This document shows, in pieces, positions 5,430-9,407 of a stretch of 9,407 nt of DNA. The position numbers were made by a program, and so were the translations under genes. Origin of the DNA: an uncultured Opitutaceae bacterium (lineage in GTDB: Bacteria; Verrucomicrobiota; Verrucomicrobiia; Opitutales; Opitutaceae); assembly GCA_903885525.1 (NCBI GenBank), contig CAISJA010000354.1:1-9407 (forward strand), read 5' to 3'. How positions within the stretch are numbered: the stretch's first letter is position 1; each line of letters starts with the position of its first letter. The notes beneath the pieces are model-generated. The model was not told where the DNA came from, searched no databases, and saw nothing but the letters and a program-made list of their open reading frames with translations.

Positions 5430-6422
5430 TTACTCCGATGCTGCCTGGCGCAGGGCGAGCAGGCGGCGGGCGAGGGTCACGGCGTTGGCGAAGCTGCGGG
5501 GACTGGCCTTGCCCTGTCCGGCGATCCCGAAGGCCGTGCCGTGGTCGGGACTCGTGCGCACGTGCGGCAAGCCGAGCGTAAGATTCACCGCCTCGTCGAA
5601 ATCCACCGTCTTGAGGGGACCCAGGCCCTGGTCGTGGTACAGGGCGACGACCACGTCGAACTCGCCCTGCAACGCGCGGGCGAACAGCGAGTCCGCCGGC
5701 TGGCACAGGGAAACCCCGGGAAACTCCGCGCGCAACCGCTCCAGGGCGGGATTGATGAAATCGCGCTCCTCCACACCGAGCAAGCCGCCCTCGCCGGCAT
5801 GGGGATTCAGCCCGCAGACGCCGATGCGGGGAAGGCCGGGCCGAGGCGCCCCATCCCGCTGCTCCGGCGTTTCCGCGCCGTCCGAGGCTGGATCAGGCAA
5901 TCGCCCTCCGCACGCCCGCGCCAGCGTAGCCGCCGCCGCGATGGTCCGGCGGAGCAGATGCGGCCCCAGGGCCTTGCTGACCTCGTGCAGCGGCACATGC
6001 CAGGTCGCAAGGGCCACCCGCAGCCGGCCGCCGGCAAAGCACATCACCGGGTCGCCGCCCCAGCGGGCCGCAAAGAATTCCGTCTGGCCGGGAAACCCGT
6101 AGCCGATGGCGGCCAGCCGTTCCTTGCTCACCGGGCCGGTCACGACCCCGGAAAATTCCCCCGTGCGGCAGCCTTCCGCCGCACGTTCCATCGCCGCCCA
6201 CGCCATCCGCGCGCCGGCATCGTCCGGCTGCCCCAGCCGGGCCTGATAATCCTCCGGGCCGAGCGGAATCTTCGTCACGTCGGCCGGCAAGGTGCCGAGC
6301 CAGCGGGCGGGCCCGAGAATGGCCACCCGCGGAGCCTCCCCGGGGTGATCCGCCAGCCAGGCGGCGATGACTTCGGGGCCGATGCCGGCCGGATCACCGC
6401 AGGTGAGGGCCAGGGGCTTCAT
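5430..6422 (-). CDS. pdxA: 4-hydroxythreonine-4-phosphate dehydrogenase PdxA
   Basis: PdxA oxidises 4-phosphohydroxy-L-threonine with NAD+, giving after decarboxylation the amino ketone that PdxJ uses to make pyridoxine phosphate (DXP-independent salvage does not use it). The 330-residue protein shows TCGDPAGIGPE (7-17), VVTGPVSKE (93-101), the three metal-binding histidines in ATWHVPLHE (His142), GLNPHAGEGG (His208) and ALYHDQGLGPLK (His263), and LGLPHVRTSPDHGTAF (283-298). Two things are odd. The usual GHTE substrate-binding motif reads GQTE (Gln113). The distance from the first to the second metal His is about 20 residues longer than in the E. coli enzyme, because of a Pro/Asp/Glu-rich insert around 173-198. 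It starts 72 bases after lpxA in the same direction. A related threonate/erythronate-phosphate enzyme (PdxA2) is the main alternative, since no other B6 gene is here. Confidence 0.93.
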   Translation of the reverse strand: MKPLALTCGDPAGIGPEVIAAWLADHPGEAPRVAILGPARWLGTLPADVTKIPLGPEDYQARLGQPDDAGARMAWAAMERAAEGCRTGEFSGVVTGPVSKERLAAIGYGFPGQTEFFAARWGGDPVMCFAGGRLRVALATWHVPLHEVSKALGPHLLRRTIAAAATLARACGGRLPDPASDGAETPEQRDGAPRPGLPRIGVCGLNPHAGEGGLLGVEERDFINPALERLRAEFPGVSLCQPADSLFARALQGEFDVVVALYHDQGLGPLKTVDFDEAVNLTLGLPHVRTSPDHGTAFGIAGQGKASPRSFANAVTLARRLLALRQAASE

Positions 6423-6435
6423 GCGGGGCAGGCCA

Positions 6436-6469
6436 GGTGGCAGAGTGCCACCAGAGCCAGGAAGGTGGC
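6436..6469 (-). promoter_or_regulatory. Mutually exclusive hairpins in the lpxA-pdxA spacer
   Basis: In transcript order the spacer holds GCCACC (6469-6464), GGTGGCA (6452-6446) and TGCCACC (6442-6436). The middle segment can pair with the first (6 bp, 11-base loop) or with the third (7 bp, 3-base loop), but not both. The second hairpin ends 13 bases before the pdxA start codon. The layout resembles an attenuator or a translational switch, although there is no T-run and chance pairing in GC-rich DNA cannot be excluded. Confidence 0.3.
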
Positions 6470-6494
6470 CGGAGGACGGATGCTGCTTTCGGCC

Positions 6495-7238
6495 TCAGGT
6501 CTCATCGGTGGCACTCGTGCGCTCCGGGCGGGCGAATCCGCGCTTCCCGGCGGTGAAAAACTCCAGAAAACGCCGGGCCTCGGGCGACTGCACTCCGGCG
6601 GCCAGCATCACCCCGGCCGGCACGCGCGGATCCCCGTCGGCGAAGACACGGGTGAAGCAGCTCTTCAGCTCCCGGATGGCCTCGCGGCTAAAACCCCGGC
6701 GCTTCAGGCCGACCAGGTTGAAGCCGGGCACCTCGTCGCGCTCGGCGACCAGGAGGAACGGGGCGACGTCCTTGGTCAGGCGGGTGAGACCGCCGACCAT
6801 CACGCCCTCGCCGAGGCGGATAAACTGGTGCAGGCCGGCACCGCCGCCCACGAAGGTGTGGCTGCCGATCTCGACGTGTCCGGCCGCCATCGCGTTGTTG
6901 GCCAGCACCACTTGGTCACCGAGCACGCAATCGTGCCCGACGTGGGAACCAGCCATGAGAAAACATCGGGCGCCGACGACCGTTTCCCGGCCGGCATGGA
7001 TCGAGCGGTTCACCGTCACCTGCTCGCGCAGGACGGTCCCCTCCCCGATCCGCACCTGGCTGACCGTCGCGGGATCAAACTGCAAATACTGCGGATCGCC
7101 CCCGACGACGGCGAACGGGTGCACCACGACCCCGGGGCCGAGAATGCTGTGCCGGCGGATGACGGCGTAGGGATGGATGACGCAGCCGGCCCCGAGCTGC
7201 GCGCCCTCCTCAATGATGGCGGTGGGATGGATGCTCAT
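6495..7238 (-). CDS. lpxA: Acyl-[ACP]--UDP-N-acetylglucosamine O-acyltransferase LpxA
   Basis: LpxA attaches a 3-hydroxyacyl chain from acyl carrier protein to UDP-GlcNAc, the first step of lipid A synthesis in the cytoplasm. The 247-residue product begins with left-handed beta-helix hexapeptide repeats (IHPTAIIEEGAQLGAGCVIHPYAVI and on, to about 155) and ends with the helical C-terminal part starting GLKRRGFSREAIRELK (177-192). Catalytic His102 lies in GSHVGHDCVLG, the equivalent of E. coli His125, with His99 matching His122. The GGDPQ turn (46-50) and VNRSIHAGR (76-84) are also typical. Gly150 in VMVGG matches E. coli Gly173, the chain-length ruler, which suggests a long acyl chain near C14 (inference). 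The ATG overlaps the stop of the preceding gene by four bases (ATGA), so translation is probably coupled. lpxD, fabZ, lpxC and lpxB are not in the window. Confidence 0.96.
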   Translation of the reverse strand: MSIHPTAIIEEGAQLGAGCVIHPYAVIRRHSILGPGVVVHPFAVVGGDPQYLQFDPATVSQVRIGEGTVLREQVTVNRSIHAGRETVVGARCFLMAGSHVGHDCVLGDQVVLANNAMAAGHVEIGSHTFVGGGAGLHQFIRLGEGVMVGGLTRLTKDVAPFLLVAERDEVPGFNLVGLKRRGFSREAIRELKSCFTRVFADGDPRVPAGVMLAAGVQSPEARRFLEFFTAGKRGFARPERTSATDET

Positions 7239-7873
7239 GGGCCGGCGGGCTTGGGGCGGCGCACGGCGGTGCGCTCCGTCAGCAGATCGAGCTGGGCGTC
7301 CTTGAGGAGATCGTAGTTTTTCAGGATGCGCATGACCTGGAGGGTGTCGCTCTTGGTGTAGTTTTGGTTAACCTCCACCTTGTCCAGCAGATCGAGCAGC
7401 ATGGCGCGGAAGGAGATGATGGCATCGACCCCGCGTTCCTTCAACAGTTCGACACTTTGCGAGCGGAAGGGCTCGGCGGTCGGCAGGCTGGGCAGCACCA
7501 GTATCTTGGTGAGAGTGCCGGCGGAATCCTCGGCGGAAGTTTCCGGGAAAAAACGGGTGGCATCCTTCAGCACCTTTGCCTCCAGAAAGCCGAAGATTTC
7601 CGGGCTGCTCTTGAGCATGGCCGGGCTGAAGACCCCGCTATGCCAGCCCTTCACCGCCACCACGGCCTGCCGGACGAAGGGCAGCTCGTTGGCAAAGAGG
7701 AAGAAGCCGGGCTTCCGGGAGTTGCGCTGCCAGGCCGGGTTAAACACCACCAGATCCACCTCCTCCTCGCCCGTCTTGCGGCGCGCCTGCAGCCGGTATT
7801 TGCGCGGCTGGCGGACCAGAAATCCGTTCTGTTCGAAATACTCGCGGACAATGCCTTCGTCGATGGCGGACAT
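7235..7873 (-). CDS. Conserved-looking hypothetical protein, possibly a divergent restriction-endonuclease-like fold
   Basis: I do not recognise this 212-residue protein. It is soluble, with no signal peptide or membrane segment. Its N-terminal half has the order typical of PD-(D/E)XK nuclease folds: a helix ending in EYFEQNGFLV (11-20), a charged strand region RRKTGEEEVDLVVFNP (31-46) with Asp40, a variable loop, and VVAVKGWHSG (71-80) with Lys75. The position that should be Glu/Asp/Gln before the Lys is Ala73, so if the fold is right the active site is altered or lost. The C-terminal half has a strand TKILVLPSLP (122-131), a GVDAIISF strand (148-155) and a helical end with basic tail. The ATG at 7873 is the first that avoids aroB; no Shine-Dalgarno sequence precedes it. 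It lies between aroB and lpxA and overlaps lpxA by four bases, so it is probably translated with lpxA. Confidence 0.8.
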   Translation of the reverse strand: MSAIDEGIVREYFEQNGFLVRQPRKYRLQARRKTGEEEVDLVVFNPAWQRNSRKPGFFLFANELPFVRQAVVAVKGWHSGVFSPAMLKSSPEIFGFLEAKVLKDATRFFPETSAEDSAGTLTKILVLPSLPTAEPFRSQSVELLKERGVDAIISFRAMLLDLLDKVEVNQNYTKSDTLQVMRILKNYDLLKDAQLDLLTERTAVRRPKPAGP

Positions 7874-7947
7874 GGGGGTGGCGGAGAAGAGGGGGCGGCA
7901 GGGAAATTCAGCGGAGGAGCCGGGGGGAAATCTGGCCGATTCCACCC

Positions 7948-7975
7948 AATCCGCAATCCTCATTCGGCATTCCGC
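7948..7975. repeat. Four-copy imperfect heptamer repeat between aroB and the hypothetical gene
   Basis: Four head-to-tail 7-base units fill these 28 bases: AATCCGC, AATCCTC, ATTCGGC and ATTCCGC (consensus A-A/T-TCCGC). They sit in the 112-base gap between the aroB stop and the next leftward start. I recall short repeats of this GCGGAAT/GCGGATT type scattered between genes in Verrucomicrobia and Planctomycetes, but their function is not known to me. Confidence 0.6.
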
Positions 7976-7985
7976 CCCCTGGCGT

Positions 7986-9071
7986 TCACGCGGCGCCCAA
8001 TTCCCGCCAGACTTCCGCCACCAGCGCCGGATCGACCCCGGCCAGCGTGGCCGCGCGGCCGAGTCGCGGCAACACCACAAACCGCAGGCCTCCGGCCCGG
8101 GCCTTCTTGTCGTGCCGCATCGCCGCCAGCAGGGCCGCGCCGCGCAAGGGCTGGCGCAGGCGGATGGGCAACCCGTGGGCGGCCACGGTGCTCTCCACCC
8201 TTGCCACGGCCTTGGCGTCCAGCTGGCCGAGCTTGCCGGAAAGCCGGGCGGCACCGGCCAGCCCGATGCCGACCGCCTCGCCGTGCAAGTAGCCGCCGTA
8301 ACCGCCGACCCGCTCGATGGCATGGCCGAAGGTGTGCCCGAGGTTCAGCAAAGCCCGCCCGCCCTCGGCGGCAGTCTCGCGCTCGTCCGCCGCCACCACC
8401 GCCGCCTTCAGGGCGCAGCAGCGCCGGACCACGGCGGCGAGGGTGGCGCTGCGCGGACGCAACGGTGTTTTCTCCAACCGGGCGAAAAGCGCCCGGTCGC
8501 CCAGCAGGCCGTACTTGATCACCTCGGCCATGCCGGCCGCAAACTCCCGCGCCGGCAGCGTCCGCAGCAGCTCGGGGAAGATGTACACCGCCCGCGGATG
8601 ATGAAAGGCCCCGACCAGGTTTTTGCCGGCCGGGAGGTTCAGCCCGGTCTTGCCGCCGATGGAGCTGTCCACCATGGCGAGCAGCGTCGTGGGCACTTGG
8701 AAAAAGTCGATGCCCCGCAGGTAGGTGGCGGCGGCGAACCCACCCAGGTCGCCCACCACCCCGCCGCCCAGCACCCAGAGCACGCCGCGGCGGTCGAGCT
8801 GCTGCTCCGCGAGAAAATTCAGGACCCGGGCGTAACTGGCGAGGGACTTCGTCGTTTCCCCCGCGGGCAACACCAGCCGCGGCACCCCCGCAAACGCTCG
8901 GCGCAGCAGCCGGTCCTGCGCCCGCGCCACGCCGGCATCGGTCAGCAGGGCGGTGCGCCGGCCCGCGGCGGCAAGTTCCCGCACGGCCGCGCGCAGCCGG
9001 CGTTCCGCGCCCGGCGCAAACCGGATCGGGTAGCTCCGTTCGTGGAGCCGGACTGTGAGGGTGGCACCCAT
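7986..9071 (-). CDS. aroB: 3-dehydroquinate synthase
   Basis: AroB converts DAHP to 3-dehydroquinate using NAD+ and a metal ion, the second step of the shikimate pathway, in the cytoplasm. The 361-residue product is of normal length. Visible motifs are the glycine-rich NAD-binding VLGGGVVGDLGGFAAATYLRG (100-120, split here by function only), the substrate loop VPTTLLAMVDSSIGGKTGLN (126-145) and GKNLVGAFHHP (149-159), and the metal ligands Glu183 in GMAEVIKYG, His246 in NLGHTFGHAIE and His263 in YLHGEAVGIG. The ATG at 9071 fits the family's N-terminus; an open frame continues upstream but shows no homology there. It is the first gene of the leftward run and is divergent from a transporter gene 222 bases away. 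No other aro genes are nearby. Confidence 0.96.
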   Translation of the reverse strand: MGATLTVRLHERSYPIRFAPGAERRLRAAVRELAAAGRRTALLTDAGVARAQDRLLRRAFAGVPRLVLPAGETTKSLASYARVLNFLAEQQLDRRGVLWVLGGGVVGDLGGFAAATYLRGIDFFQVPTTLLAMVDSSIGGKTGLNLPAGKNLVGAFHHPRAVYIFPELLRTLPAREFAAGMAEVIKYGLLGDRALFARLEKTPLRPRSATLAAVVRRCCALKAAVVAADERETAAEGGRALLNLGHTFGHAIERVGGYGGYLHGEAVGIGLAGAARLSGKLGQLDAKAVARVESTVAAHGLPIRLRQPLRGAALLAAMRHDKKARAGGLRFVVLPRLGRAATLAGVDPALVAEVWRELGAA

Positions 9072-9293
9072 GCGGGCAGACAATACGGCAGCCGCCCAGG
9101 CGTCGAGGAGAAGTTCCGCGCAGGGGCCGCCGCAGCCGCGGGATGATCCGCCGGCCGAAATTTCACGCCCACGACGGTCACCCGATGCCGGCGCGGCGGG
9201 AAAACCCGGCCGGCTGCCTGGAGTGAAAATTGCTCCGCGCCACTCCGCTGCGGACTTGCGCTCTGTCATATTCGCTGCCCGAATCCCGGGCTT
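9072..9293. other. Divergent intergenic region between aroB and the POT transporter
   Basis: These 222 bases must hold the start signals for leftward aroB and the rightward transporter. I find no convincing paired -35/-10 boxes by eye; the more AT-rich bits are around 9165-9172, 9224-9232 and 9265-9273. A 5-bp hairpin, GCCCG (9277-9281) with CGGGC (9287-9291), ends two bases before the transporter ATG and could hinder ribosome access. No small gene is evident. Confidence 0.4.
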
Positions 9294-9407
9294 ATGCAGA
9301 ATCCCCCGACCAGCGATTCCAACGGCATCTTCGGCCATCCGCGCGGACTGACCAATCTGTTTTTCACCGAAATGTGGGAACGCTTCAGCTATTACGGGAT
9401 GCGCGCC
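9294..9407 (+). CDS. POT/PTR-family proton-coupled oligopeptide transporter (N-terminus only)
   Basis: The frame opens at the ATG at 9294 and is cut by the window edge after 38 residues. After a polar cytoplasmic start, GLTNLFFTEMWERFSYYGMRA (18-38) contains the E-x-x-E-R-F-x-Y-Y-G signature on the first membrane helix (Glu26, Glu29, Arg30, Phe31, Tyr33, Tyr34, Gly35). In the POT family this motif serves proton coupling and peptide binding during uptake of di- and tripeptides across the inner membrane. The signature is specific enough for a family call although most of the protein is missing; substrate cannot be judged. No Shine-Dalgarno sequence precedes the ATG. Confidence 0.9.
   Translation, partial: MQNPPTSDSNGIFGHPRGLTNLFFTEMWERFSYYGMRA

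Noticed and set aside
5329..5706. Upstream extension of the Fe-S carrier frame into pdxA
   Set aside because: It overlaps the conserved C-terminal part of pdxA and has no similarity to the carrier family.
5352..7316. Long + strand open frame (654 codons) over pdxA and lpxA
   Set aside because: It is antisense to two clear enzymes with intact motifs; its translation is Arg/Gly/Pro-rich with no recognisable domain, as expected of a shadow frame in GC-rich DNA.
7380..9146. Long + strand open frame (588 codons) over aroB and the hypothetical gene
   Set aside because: Antisense to aroB; composition and lack of motifs mark it as a shadow frame.
9187..9216. GCCGGC-rich partial inverted repeats
   Set aside because: Pairing breaks after a few bases; such short GGCC/GCCGGC palindromes are expected in DNA of this composition.
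9072..9338. Upstream extension of the aroB frame
   Set aside because: It would overlap the divergent transporter start and lies outside the normal AroB length.

Overview
The window is GC-rich and gene-dense, from a Gram-negative bacterium (lpxA present). The gene families, the scarcity of Shine-Dalgarno-like sequences before starts, a TIGR03790-type exported protein and a short AATCCGC-type heptamer repeat between genes together suggest a Verrucomicrobiota member, perhaps Opitutales/Opitutaceae. That placement is inference; no rRNA or other decisive marker lies in the window.

Left edge (1-1758): a leftward gene for an exported TIGR03790-like protein runs off the window. Divergent from it is a compact fluoride-response unit on the + strand: a fluoride (crcB-motif) riboswitch, the fluoride channel gene crcB/fluC, and a DUF190 PII-like gene two bases after the crcB stop. 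This unit ends convergently against the next block.

Middle (1836-4769, all - strand): infC (translation initiation factor IF3), an exported N-acetylmuramoyl-L-alanine amidase 14 bases downstream of it, then a secreted S1/P1-type zinc nuclease. infC is not followed by its usual rpmI-rplT partners but by two exported hydrolases.

Right (4900-9071, all - strand): in transcription order aroB (3-dehydroquinate synthase), an unrecognised 212-residue protein with a divergent restriction-endonuclease-like look, lpxA (first step of lipid A synthesis, overlapping its upstream gene by four bases), pdxA (vitamin B6 synthesis), and an A-type iron-sulfur carrier (IscA/SufA/HesB family). The first four are close enough to be one operon; the Fe-S gene may have its own promoter. 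At the far right edge the first 38 codons of a POT/PTR-family peptide transporter point outward from a divergent promoter region shared with aroB.

Most of this is housekeeping or core metabolism. No mobile element, CRISPR array, tRNA or rRNA was seen. The most interesting items are the fluoride riboswitch with one mismatched helix pair, the uncharacterised aroB-lpxA spacer protein, a PdxA with Gln in place of the usual substrate-binding His plus an insertion, a pair of mutually exclusive hairpins before pdxA, and the infC-amidase-nuclease arrangement. I do not see a clearly new multi-gene system.
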